Assembly: GCA_036936605.1 (NCBI GenBank)
Contig: JAUPFV010000005.1
Span: 7,958,345 to 8,022,344, forward strand
Direction of reading: 5' to 3'
Length of the DNA: 64,000 nucleotides
Source: Limnanthes douglasii subsp. nivea
Lineage: Eukaryota > Streptophyta > Magnoliopsida > Brassicales > Limnanthaceae
Shown: piece after piece, positions 25,438-37,599 of the stretch
Position numbering within the stretch: position 1 is the stretch's first letter
How the letters are laid out: the number at the start of each line of letters is the position of its first letter
Program-made: the position numbers and the translations under genes
The notes under the pieces: generated by a model
Database searches by the model: none
The model's input: only the letters and a program-made list of their open reading frames with translations
Told to the model about the DNA's origin: nothing

Positions 25438-28400
25438 ATCTCCCATTTTGATCGTCGTATGTTATTAAAGAATATAGTAATTTACTTAATAGACGTCATG
25501 ATTTCATTGTTGATAGGTAAACTAAACACCCCAGTCCATGACAAAATGAAGGCTAAATGAGTAAAGACATATTCCTCGTAATGTGAACAGTTGGACAAAC
25601 AATAATCGTGTTATCTCCATCAATCAATTACATGGATCAATTATGTTATGTAACACAAGAATAATATGAAATATAATCGCTCATGTTTATTCTTAACTAG
25701 TACCCATCAACCGAAAATCTACTTAATGCGCTAGAGAAAATAATAAACTTTAACTCAGCCATATATTGCAATACACCAAAGTGTATATAATCAAATTGAA
25801 AATATATACAGGTTCTTATTACAAAACTTCCACTAAAATCAATGATCATCTAAATAAACAACACACATCTTAATGGTGTGTAACCTAAAACCATACGTAA
25901 TATTATTTTAGTAAGATGATTTGCTTTTATGAAGTATGTACTGATATGCTTTATACTGATTTGACAGCTCTGAACTCTATTTAATAGACATGAACTTGAT
26001 ATCTATATGCTTGTACTTAAATGTGTTCCTGCTACTTAACTGTAGATTAGTCATTTTACAGATTTAGAGAACTTTATGTTCCTTCTACACGGACTTAATT
26101 ATTTAACAATAATGAATGGTGGACACATTATAACACTCAAAAAAATCGTGTGTCATATAGAGGATGCAACTAGTGTTACTTTATACTTTTTCATAATTTT
26201 TTTATCTCTAACTAGTAGCAATATAGTCCCTGTTATATTACCAAATGTGTCCACATAACCTACTAAAATCTTGGTTAGAATAACCATTAATCTCCATATT
26301 ATTATGACTTTATATATGTCAACATGTGCCATTTGTTTGTTTATTATACCGAGAGTCCATTTTGACCATTTCTAATGGTCAATCTCTGACTTACTTACAT
26401 TATTTTCTAATAACTCGACAACACATTCAATGTTCTAATTTGCACAAACTTGAGCATGCATAAAGTTTATGACTGCCAAAGCATGTTCAACTGTTTTGCA
26501 TCTCCCTAATCTCAAAGTTTGTCTTTAGATATTGACTTACACTTAATTTGTTTCATTTTATAATAGATTTTTACAAGGGCTAACTAAAATTATGAATGTA
26601 CTCCCAGTAAACCTTTGAGCATATAGTCCTCTACCGAGTTTATCTCAAAACTAAAGAAGACTATTATCTCAATGAAATTTTAGTACCATTATCGGTAAGT
26701 CTGTTTAAACCCACAAATGAATTTCTTAAGGTTGTATACCATGGACTTTGAATGATCAGTTATAAAGTTCTCAGTTTACACCATATAGAATATTTTCCTT
26801 GATATCACGTTATAAGAAAAAAACAATGTTAACATTGAAGTTCTAGGTTAAAGTTTGCTTCTAGTTCCATGTAGTTTCTAAGTAAGTCCTTCATGAAACC
26901 TGAGAGAATTCATCTTGAAAGTTAATTAATTTAAAGTATGTATATTTTATTGGCACAAGTCACACTTTATGTCTTTTCATATTGCCTATAGAATCTCGAT
27001 TAGTTTTTGTAACCTTATTTACAACCAAGCAAATTCATTCCTTAAGGAAATGGGAGAGGCTTCCAGTCGTGTTATCTTGAATTGATTTATACTTTTCCTT
27101 TGTAATGTTGAAACACGATTAATCATTCACCGTTATGCACGTGAATATGATATATTGGCTTTTTTATCACTGTATCTTTGATTATCAATCCAACAACAAT
27201 CTTTCGTATATTTGATAATCATATCACCAAAATCTTATTTTCGGTCGATATGTTATCTTGATAACTTACTTATTTTTGTTAGAACCTTTATGTGTTTTTA
27301 CAGATTCTTTTCAAAATAAAAAATTTCTCTTGAATTCTTCCCCTCAAACTTAAAATCCTCAAAAAATCTTAATGTTCTCGTTCAAAACTATATTTATATT
27401 AGGAGAATTATAAAACTAAAAGCCCATTGAATGGTAAATGTATTCATGAAATAACGCGCAACCCTTTTATTGTCCATTTTTTTTAGATTCAGCTGATAAA
27501 ATTCCAAACATGCAAATTCTTTTAGCTAGGCTTGTGCCCAACCCAAATCTCTTTTTAAGTAGCGTGAGAAGCCAATTTATTAATTTTCCACAACCTACGA
27601 TGAGGAAAAATAAAATGCAAACCTTATTACACATTCTTTAGGAATGTCAATCTTAAGTGCCTTTAAGTTTGAGACGATCATTGACATCCCAAAACATGTT
27701 ATCTTATTGATCTTTTTTCATTCAAATTCATGGTGGACAGTTGCAACTACAACAACTTAATATCATAATTGTTAAGCATTAGCAAAAAATTTCTCAAATA
27801 CAATAAGAGACTCAATTGCATAGGCAATCTGAGTTGGGACAACCGTACGGAATTCCAAAGGTATTTACAATTTCCAAGCTTAACCTACGTGACGTTCTTA
27901 CCCCTTAACTTATATTTTCTCTTTATGAGCATTTTTTTTAGTGATGGTCGTGAGTTTTTTAGTCTTTAATGTCAGGTCATGATTGTAATATTTCAAATGA
28001 AATTTCATGACCTTCATTCATTGAAAAATTAACACATCAAAACTAAGGTTCAATTGCCTTAGAGTTTACATGTATTAATTTTACATATAATAAACAACAT
28101 ATACACACTTTAGTGACACACAAAACTAAATTAAATGTCTCATATACATGTAAAATATAACATACAATCATAATAAGATACTTTAGGATAAATAAACTAA
28201 CATGTATTTATGAGTTCGAAAAAAATTACTATTAAATTACTATTTTAATGGATTAAGTACCCATTAACCCCTTATTTGGGTTTATTCCATCTACTTTAAT
28301 TAAAAACTTTATGATTAATTTTCAGTTAATTTTCTTTATAATTGATCATGCCATGCTTCGGTCTTTTTTTTATTTCGGGATACTTACAATAAATTAATTT

Positions 28401-29990
28401 ATGAACCTTTCAGACATTGGACTCCTCAATCAACAAATTAACATTCCATCAGGATGATTAATTGATTTCATAATTCACCTACCGCAATCTGAAAACCATA
28501 CTCATGTCTATCCACATAGACATATAAACACATATATCATTTCAACCATATACACATAGAAATAAGTATACCCAAATATATATCACTGGTTCCAGGTTAC
28601 AAAAAGAAAAAATACCCAAGCCTAACAACCCTCGTGATACTGTTTGCTGCAACGAATAACTTATTCTCTTTAGCATCCTACGCTCACTGCGGCTCACATC
28701 GAGCACGAGCACTTCACAAAGATCACCATATGGCTAATCTTAGAGAACGTATGAAGTTTACCATAGTCAGCGAAGATCCCATTCGCCATTTGTGTCTTCG
28801 TTTTACCCTTTGACCTATGGTATTCTTGTGGCAAAAATATAATTTTTTCCATCAGCAAATGTAACCCTAAATAAGGGACAACACCCTAATTTAGTCCTTA
28901 AAAACATACAACACGAAAACATCAATCTTAAACATACTCATACGATTTAATATGTGTCTATTGGGCCCAAGTTATTCATTTAATTTGGTGTTTATTTTAT
29001 TCATAAATTGGGAGTTTTTTTGTAGTAAATAAACCCTAAACTAAAATGAAAACATTTAATTTTTATTCTAATTTATATACATCAATTCTTGAAACATCGT
29101 AATCATACTTCTATGAACAAATCACTTAGAACATGATTTTCATAAAACCATAAGTCCATATTCTAGCCAAGTCAATTAATCATATAATTCTAATGGTAAA
29201 GATTGTTTACTAGAACTAAACAATCACATGTTTCTAATTGACTTTATATATAAGCATACAATCTTAATATTAATTGACAAAGACTATGCCCATAGTACCA
29301 AATGGTCGAATCTATTGAATCATTCAATAGTATTATTAAATATAAAAAGTAAGGCATCTTTTTGTGTGTATTTTTCAACTACTGTAATAAATTACCGAAT
29401 ACTTACTTGTAAAGTTACCCATTCCGGTAACAATAGATTATAGTAGAACAATAGATCCAGACTTCTTGTATGTCATAGACATTCTCTTTGGTTTTGCTTC
29501 TCCAATATTTTTTTCGTTCATTTGTTCTTGAAAGAACTACAGTACAAAGTTAGAAGTAAATAAAGAGATAAAATAGAGTTTTTGGTGGCCAGTCTAACAA
29601 AAAAGTGACAAACTATTTTGTACGATAAATTGAAATAATATCTATTATAAGTCACACTTATATATGATAATATGATTAGTTTGAGACTTTAACCTAGTTT
29701 TATTATACCCCTTTATTTCACTTTTGATCATGAAACATAACCCACTAAATTAATTTCTATCAATTTAGTCCTTAAACTTATCGACTTTGTGTCAAATGTT
29801 GATATTTGTACCAAATCTTTCACATAACTCAAATTCAATATTATTTTTATACTTATACCTTCATAATTTGTTTCACTTATTAATCTAATTCATGTTTAAT
29901 TATATATTTATATAAATTATTTATTAATTTGATCGTCTTATAATAATATTTAAATATATCATCAGTATACATTTTAAGATATATTATTTT
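25170..29990 (-). mobile_element. Probable Ty1/copia remnant on the minus strand
   Basis: Text at 25215-25415 and 29790-29975 is similar (gttgatattt, then aattcaat, then tttatactt..accttcataat, then aattatatatttatat, then aaatatatca), as expected of two LTRs. At 25431-25449 the minus strand reads a polypurine tract, AAAATGGGAGAT, directly followed by TGTTAGA, the classical copia 3' LTR boundary. A mutated antisense tRNA-Met site (cgtgatactg) near 28632 may be the primer site, making the right LTR about 1.3 kb. A minus-strand stretch near 27490-27680 resembles copia gag (LKALKIDIPKECVIRF). Other domains are too decayed to place. Confidence 0.5.
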
Positions 29991-30689
29991 TAAAATATAT
30001 AAAATCATTAGTGATGTTATTGTAATTAAATTTCATATCAAATCTTGTAACTAGTTAAAATCAATTAATTGTTTATTCAAAATTTAATATATTTTATAAA
30101 AACACTTATATTATGAAAATACAAGTATGTAAAAAGCTTATCCAATTCCAGTTATTTATTTATTTATTTTTGCATCTAAAAAAAATAAAGTACTATCGTA
30201 TGTCTAACATCATATTTATATATTAATAAATTATTTCAAGTTTCATTTAGTATCATCTAATAAATAAATAGGTTAAATTAATTATTAACAATAATAAATA
30301 TTTAGAATTTTTTAAAACCCATGTTGTCGTTCTAATTTAGGTTTGGAATCTTATATTTTATTTTCTATTTACTTGCATCTCTTTATTCTATTATTTATGA
30401 TGTCATCTATTGAACTTTCTCTTTTTATTCTATTATTTACGACATCATGGATTTTAATTAATTTTGATAGGTGTTATATATTTAATTTTGAGATATTTTG
30501 ATAAATAATACATAATTTGACATTTTATTTTAGTATTTTATAGTTCAATTATTTTTTTGTTTCGATTTATACAAGTTGAATCGATTCTTGGTAAAAACAA
30601 TTGTTTGCAAAAAAAATTGGTTTTGACTTTGTTGTAAATTTATAGCGAATGTTTAAAAATAAAACTACAACGACATACAAATTGTATTT
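29991..30689. other. AT-rich interval, no feature recognised
   Basis: No frame of note and no repeat structure I can define. Confidence 0.45.
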
Positions 30690-31388
30690 TCTTAGTCTCG
30701 CGAATAAGCAATATCCTTTTATGTAATTTCACGAATACAACAAAAGCATTTATAAAAATATGTGTTTTTTGTGTATGTATTTGACTTGCGAAAATGTTTT
30801 GGTTTATAAGATGTTATCCACTTGCGAGAACTTGTACAATTAACTTGCAGAAACATAAAAGAAATATAAAAAAATTGTTAATCATTTATGAAAATATGTG
30901 TATTTTCACTTGTGTAAATACAATTATTTGTGTAAAAAATACATTTCACAAGTGAGAAAATAAGTTATTTTTTACTTGTAAAAATTGTACAATTTACATG
31001 CAAAAATAAAATTAATTCTTAAAAAAAATAATTATTAATCACTTACGAGAATACGTGTATTTTCACTTGAGAAAATATGTGTATTTTCACTTGCAGAAAT
31101 ACAATTATTTGTGTAAAAAAACATTTCACAAGTGAAAATACAAGTTATTGTCCACTTGCAGTAATACATGTAATTCACTTGTAAAAATAGAGTTATTTGC
31201 GGAAATAAGGCCATTTTTCAGAATTTCGTGTATTTCACTTGCATAGATACATTTACTTGTGAAACAAAGTTGTTTATATGCGAAAATATGTACAATTCAC
31301 GAGTGGAAATAAGGCAGTTTCACTTGTGAAAAAACACATTGTGAATCTCTTGCGAAAATACGTGTATTCTCATATGCAGAAACATATA
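30690..31388. repeat. Short-period degenerate array rich in CACTTG(C)GAAAATA motifs
   Basis: The motif 'cacttgc.gaaatac.tgtattt' recurs every few tens of bases on one strand, with caagtg counterparts. A larger unit (aaatacaattatttgtgtaaaaaa followed by acatttcacaagtga) appears near 30917 and 31097, about 180 bp apart. The array is broken at 31389 by a LINE and resumes after 33075. Confidence 0.7.
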
Positions 31389-33075
31389 TTTTTTTTTTTG
31401 TTGAAAAATGCATTAAATAAAAATGTATCTTACAAATACATGGGGTATACCCCGAGGAGTGGCTTAAGAGTCGTGAAAGAGGAAATGGAAGAAAATAACC
31501 TAAACTTGGTCAAACAAGTACAACAAGGCGTGTTAAAACCTATATGATCAAATAGACTGGTAACAGCGATGAAAGAGAGTAAAGACTGCAGACCAGTAGT
31601 GAAAATGGTTTCCTCAATCGAAACACACACAAATTAAGTAAGAGGATAAAAATGGTTAGATTGGCCTGAAACGTCCAAAGAGACAAAAAAGTGACTTCGA
31701 AAGTCAGCAAAGCAAGCATACCTGTACTGACAGAAGTCTCCAACAATCTAAAGACAAAACAACATTAACTTAGATATTTAAGGGATTTGTTAGGCCATAC
31801 AACCTTTGTACCATGAAATCTGAACCGCGGGTCAGAAAGCATGCAGTAAGATATTGTAGAGGCAAGAGTGGGAGAGGAGCTATAAATTATAGCATTCCTC
31901 TCACACCAGACATGGTAGACGATGACGTCAAAGCAGGTACGCCAAAGGTTTCGTAAACTAGATGGAGGAAAATTGGACACCTCGTGGATCCAAGAGTCCT
32001 AATTATTATTGTAACTTAAAGAAAACCCAAGCTTAGAGCTTGTGTAACCCCAGATACTCTTAGTGTAACTACAGTTATAAAGGAAATGATTAATGGTCTC
32101 AGAGGCATAATTTCATAAGACACGATTCTTGGGAGTGTTTAAATCCCCAGCTCAGAAGCTTATCACGAGTGTAAATTTTCCTTGGATAACAAGCCAAAAG
32201 ATAAATGAGTGGCGATGAATATTAAATTTATTCCATACTAATCTTGCCCACCAAACACTAGGGATAGGAGTACAGATAACATTGTAGGTGTCTTTGATTG
32301 TGAACTTGGGGACTCCTCTCTTAAGGATCCAGTAATGTTCGTCGTTGCAGAGGATGAAAGGGGGAGTGCGGGAGAAGATGAGATAGTTGATTTCTCGGAA
32401 AGTGCGATGGTTTCTAGCACTAGCAGTCCTTAAGTGAAGCGGTCAATTCCAAAGACCATCTCAGATGATGTTAGAAACCTTGAAGTTACACCTCAAAAGA
32501 AAATCTTGAATAATACTAAGCGCATAGTGGTTGACCAAAGAGGTTGATAAAAACCACGGGTCAAACCAAAATAAGGTATTCTTCTCGTTACCAATCGCCA
32601 CCCTATACAATTTGCTAACTAGATGACTAAGATTTTAAAAAAATCTCCAAGTCTATGAGGGAGAAGAGTCAATCTTAGAAGACCAAATTGTTTTTTCTTT
32701 TATCTTCTTAGAGTAAATCCAGTCACACCAGATTGAGTTTCATGTTTACTAACAATGAACCACAAATGTTTGAGGACGACCGTCTATTCCAAATATTTAA
32801 GTCTAGAATCCCAAGGCCGCCCTCTAACAAGGGTAAGGTCACTACAAACCAAGCTACTTTAGCACCATAAGCCTTTATCTCAGGCCTCCACCAAAGAAAA
32901 CGACGAAGAGACTGATAGAGTTTTTTAAGAACTCTACCGAGCAGGATGAAGATCGAAGACTAGTAAACATGTCCCGCAAAAAGCACAGACTTAATGAGTT
33001 GAAACATACCCGCATACGAGAGGTGTTTGGAAGTCCAAAAAATATCGGTTGTAATTTTGTCGAGAAATATATGTT
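31389..33075 (-). mobile_element. 5'-truncated LINE inserted in the tandem array
   Basis: On the minus strand, from 33075 downward, frames read as the last part of a plant LINE ORF2: WTSKHLSYAGMFQLIKSVLF (RT thumb), GGLGILDLNIWN near 32810, FTIKDTYN near 32290, WARLVWNKFNIHRHSFIFWL (zinc-finger RVT domain) near 32250, then NHFLYNCSYTKSIWG and finally VYHVWCERNAIIY near 31900. A T-run at 31389-31399 is the poly(A) tail on the minus strand. The element begins inside the RT thumb, so it is 5'-truncated. Stops and shifts make it dead. Confidence 0.85.
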
Positions 33076-33330
33076 TCGAATTATATACACTTTACTTCGT
33101 ACATACATTTATTTGTGAAAAACAAATACGAACACTTATTAGCATTCACTCGTAGAAATAAAAAAAAAAGCTTGCGAAAAAAAAATCCAAAAACAAAAAC
33201 ACAAACAATTATTTTATATAAAATAAAATAAAAATTATAAAAAAATCAAAATCAAAACTAAAACACTCATGACATAAACGTAAAAGTTAGGCCTATTTAT
33301 TTGCAAAAATAAAAACAAAAATTATATAAA
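33076..33330. repeat. Continuation of the short-period array
   Basis: Motifs such as 'acttgtgaaaa', 'cactcgtagaaataaa' and 'gcttgcgaaaa' match the array that ends at 31388. This shows the array was interrupted by the LINE insertion. Confidence 0.55.
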
Positions 33331-34314
33331 AAAAAACAGAACAAACCCTACAGCAACTATAAAAATACAAAAGTTACAATAGACAAAAATATATTAATTT
33401 CAAAAGCTAATTATAGAATTATAAATCAATAAAAACTTAAAGTTTAAAAAAGTATACAAATATTATAAAATTAAAGTTAAAAATTTGTTAAAAGAATATA
33501 TAAATACTAAAAAAATGTAAAAAATTATGGTTACATGAAAAAGACTATTCTTGGAATATAAATAATAGTCATATATAAAACAAATCCTTTACATGTAACT
33601 TTCAATTATCCCTTAGGCATGTGATACATGTTAACCTTAAGCTTTAAATTCTTTGAGATGCTTATTAGACAATGACTTTTCTATGTTTCTATGGTTGAAA
33701 TTTATGTTTTTATAACGACTTTAGCTTCGGATCCCCTATATACTGAGAAAATTAAATTGTTTATAATTAAATGTAGAGAAATAAATTTATTTTCTTGGTA
33801 GAAAAATAATCGAAGAGTTTGAAGGAGACAATTCTCTATATATTTTGTCATTTTTTGAGACAATTCTAATGAATATTCCACGAAGTTTAAGAGAGACAAT
33901 TGACTGAAATTTGTACTTACAAATATTAATATGCATGTGCTATTATATAAAGCTAATAATTGGACATATTTTGTTCTAGAAAATTGAAAAATTTAGACGT
34001 GATTGAATTATTTTTAAATGATTGGCATTAACTACACTCTATTTGAATATTTGTTGTCCTAGGATTTTCTAAATATGATAAGTGAGATTTTTTCAACTCA
34101 TATTCTATTATTTATTATGTATATATTAAGTTGAAGATTGGGTATTACGCAGATAGTTTTGGTCGAATTCTATGAATCCAACTATTTTCTTATAAGAAAA
34201 TATTAATTAAAGTAAATAGAATTTATATACATACTAAAAGAAATCGATTTGATCTGTAAAGTTATGTAAGTCTATGTCGTGGATATGATATTATATAATG
34301 TTATTAAATTATTA
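33331..34314. other. AT-rich interval, no feature recognised
   Basis: The minus frame at 33702-33899 has no domain. Confidence 0.45.
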
Positions 34315-34841
34315 TACAATTATCACAAAATGGTTCAAGTACAGAACATATGCAAAGGAAAGACTTAAATGAATACAATATTTAACGTGGTTGGATGTTG
34401 TCTACGTCTACGGGCACCGCTAGAGAAATGAGTTTCACTATGATAGCAGATTTCAAATTGTGTTTTGTGTAGTCCTAGTAGTCTATTTATAAGGAATTAA
34501 TAGACTTACTAGACAGTTAGCCTAATGGGCTCATATACACTAATAAGAAAACCATCCATTGCATTACCATTTAATGTGGTTCGACAATTGTCTACGTCCA
34601 CGGGCACCACTAGATAAAAGAGTTTCAGTATGATAGAAAAGGTTACAGATTTCAGATTGTGTTTTTTGTAGTCCTAGTAGTGTATTTATAGGGAATTAAT
34701 AGACTTAATAGACAGTGGACCTAATGGACTCATATACACTAATAAGAAAACCATTGATTGTATTACATCTTGTCAATGACACAAAACTGTATCGCCGAAA
34801 CACGGTACACTGTCAAGGCATTATTCGACTAATTCACAAAA
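34315..34841 (-). repeat. Rearranged LTR of the 39.6-kb copia family (inverted relative to it)
   Basis: The reverse complement aligns with 39617-39952. Shared landmarks include the TGTGAAT start, CAGTTTTGTGTC, a TATA-like stretch (ctatttata on plus), cccgtggacgtagacaa and the end ttttgtgataattgta. About 190 bases around gtctacgt..acgggcacc are duplicated in tandem (34401 and 34591), so this copy is longer than its relative. No internal coding region is attached on either side. Confidence 0.7.
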
Positions 34842-35460
34842 TATAACATAAAATAATAGTAGAATAAAGCAGTTCCGAAAAGGGTTAGCAGCAGATCTAA
34901 TGAGACCATCAGCAGAAGCGGGCAAGGAGCGAGACCGACAAAGTGAGAGGATGAATTTGTATAAGACAAACAAAATACAATTAATTAAACTATATAAAAT
35001 TATAAAGTTCATGTAACCGTAGTTTCGAGAAAATACGGTAAAAACCGTAGAGGCAATGGGAGGAAGAGAACCAAAGATTCTTGCATTCCTCTCCCACCGG
35101 ATGTGATAAATGACCACACCAAAACAAGAAAGCCAAAGATGACAGTTTTGCGAAGACGACTAATTTGACGCCTCGTAAACCTAAGATTTCCAACAGTGGG
35201 CATTAGTCAGGAACCCTAACTTGAAACTTGCATAGTTTCAAAGACTCTTAGTGAAAATACAATCGTAGGGGATATGAGCAGTAGTTTCAGAGTTCGAGTT
35301 GCACAAGACACAGTCTGATGGACAATATAGGCCCAACTCAAATGTTTGTCTTGCGTAAAAATCTTGCAAAGGATTGCAAGCCAAAAAATAAAGAAATAAC
35401 AAAGAATATTAAATGTATTCCATATTAACCTGGCCCAACCCACAAATAATAAAGATATGA
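34842..35460 (-). mobile_element. LINE 3'-end fragment, second copy
   Basis: The minus strand reads WARLIWNTFNILCYFFIFWL near 35430, then VIYHIRWERNARIFGS near 35110. Both match the zinc-finger RVT and C-terminal part of the LINE at 31389-33075 (WARLVWNKFNIHRHSFIFWL, VYHVWCERNAIIY). It is a shorter, more decayed fragment of the same or a related family. Confidence 0.7.
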
Positions 35461-35591
35461 TAAGGAATCCAAGATGTTTAAATATTAGATTTAATTTTAA
35501 TTAATTTATAAGTGTAAATTAATGAAAATATACAAGCAAAATGAATCCTAACACCTCATGACTTATATTAAGTTTTTATTTTTTAGAAAGA

Positions 35592-35593
<2 letters not shown>

Positions 35594-35636
<43 letters not shown>
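35594..35636. repeat. (AT)n microsatellite
   Basis: An uninterrupted TA dinucleotide run of about 42 bases. Confidence 0.95.
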
Positions 35637-35638
<2 letters not shown>

Positions 35639-36371
35639 GATCGTTTCACAATTTGAGGTTTTAAAGATATAATAATTTATGGTTGTATTCTCATATATTT
35701 TTTCAATAATATTCCCACGCGGAGATTATATATATATAATAATATATAAAATATACTTTAAAAATAGAAATTTATGTTGTGACACAAAAGAATACTCGCC
35801 GCGACATCTTATACTAAAATTTATCACAACAAACATAAGATTCAAGGTAGCAAAACGAATACATCACTATAGCAATACAATTGTTGCACTCCTATGGCCC
35901 ACGATCATTGCAACTAGGATCTATTGTGTAGTGGTGACATGAATTTATGATATAGAATATCTTAGATTTCTTTTTAAAACCGAATGAAGGATTTAACACA
36001 TTTATCATGTCGATCTTTGATGGATTTTTGATCTCAATGATATCTCATATGTTTTACCGTGTAATAAGATGTAAAAATACAATCATCAATCCATTACTAA
36101 TTAGTGTTATGCATAATTCACAGGTAAACAATTTAGATGATCGAATTATAAAGTTGTATTGACAACTCAAATAAATTACTAAAGTGATATCAATTAGTGC
36201 GGTGTACAAGGAAAATGTTTGAGTTGTTAAGACATAGGTCGTTGTTGTTTGTATAAGTTTTACCAAATGAATATTATGCGTATATTTGTAAATTGATAAG
36301 GCTATATCCTAGATATAGTCTATATCCTTAAAATGAACGAGGTAAATATGTATTAAAAAGGCTAATCAATA
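35637..36371. other. No gene recognised
   Basis: The 87-residue frame at 35679-35942 includes translated AT repeat and has no domain. Confidence 0.45.
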
Positions 36372-36471
36372 GTAAATAAGAACCATGTAATAAGAGACAT
36401 TGGAGTAAATAAGAACCAGGTAATAAGAGACATTGGAGTAAATAAGAACCAAGTAATAAGAGACATATGGA
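36372..36471. repeat. 33-bp tandem repeat, three units
   Basis: Units starting gtaaataagaacca lie at 36372, 36405 and 36438 and are nearly identical. A purine-rich stretch of related words (accaagtaagaag, gtgtaagacga) continues to about 36810 with less order. Confidence 0.85.
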
Positions 36472-36810
36472 TGATGAAGTAGAGCATACAAGATGAACCA
36501 AGTAAGACGGGGCAGAAGATAGACCAAGTAAGAAGCATAGGTCATGAATAGATGTAAGAAGAACCAAGTAGAAGATAGATCAAGTAAGAAGCAATGATCA
36601 TAAGAAGCAAAAGTCATGAAGAAGTGTAAGACGAACTAAATAAATCTAAATGAGGGTTTTAAAGAGATATGACACTAGCGTATTGATAAGAGACAGTTGG
36701 AAGACAAAGCAAAACATATGGGATAAACCAAAGTGGAAGCCACAAAGAGGTGTAAGACGAGCTAAATAAAATGTAAGACTGGCTAAATAAAGAGATACAA
36801 GACGATCATA

Positions 36811-37599
36811 TAAAAGGCTGAACAAGAGTGATCAAGATGTTATAACCGAACTATACGTGTGATATTGGTGATCAAGAATAATTGTTAGATGGTTATAACA
36901 TGAAGATTGTATAACCATATAATTGGTGGAAAACTTCATTTAAACTCTCAATATAAGGACCAAATTTCTCATTTAAGGGCTAATCACATTCAAAAACAAA
37001 AAAAAAATATAATAAATTCAAAGCAAATTGTTTCTCAAATTTTATTCATTATGTTGGTATTACATTTGAGAATATTCTTCCCTTATCATAATGGGTAAAA
37101 AATATAATATGGCGTTGTTGTAGTGCTCACATGTTTTATACTTATACGCAATTGGGACTTAACATTGAATGGTTTCATTCATAGGTCATAAAATAAACAA
37201 CTCATCTTAAAAGAATATTTAATTGTTTTCAAATGTGATAGTGAACCTAATTTTTTCTCTTTAATATTACATCTATAAGTAATTTATTTCACAATGACTC
37301 AAAATTTTATGCTAAAGAATTATAACGAGTCGATGTAAGTAAACACCATAAAGGTTTTTATATTTAAAATTTAGATTGTATGTCAACTGAATGTAATGTT
37401 TACATATGTTGTTTTGCTAATGTTTGTCATCTGTTTTTTGCTTTATTATTTCTTTATTATGCATTGTATAACACGTTGTGGACACAAATATCTTGTCTTA
37501 TATGTACCAATTTTTAAGAATCAATAAGATGTGATGTTCTTAATGAGCATGCATAATATAGATCAATAGGAACATGATGACCAATCCACCTCTTTTATG
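36811..37599. other. No gene recognised
   Basis: AT-rich interval upstream of the copia remnant. It may contain its lost 5' LTR, but no repeat of 39617-39952 is visible here. Confidence 0.4.

Noticed and set aside
30690..31388. Possible CRISPR array
   Set aside because: Repeats are degenerate, spacers are not distinct, and the setting is a plant nuclear genome.
36328..36617. Leu/Tyr-rich minus frames with internal repeats
   Set aside because: They are translations of the 33-bp tandem repeat.
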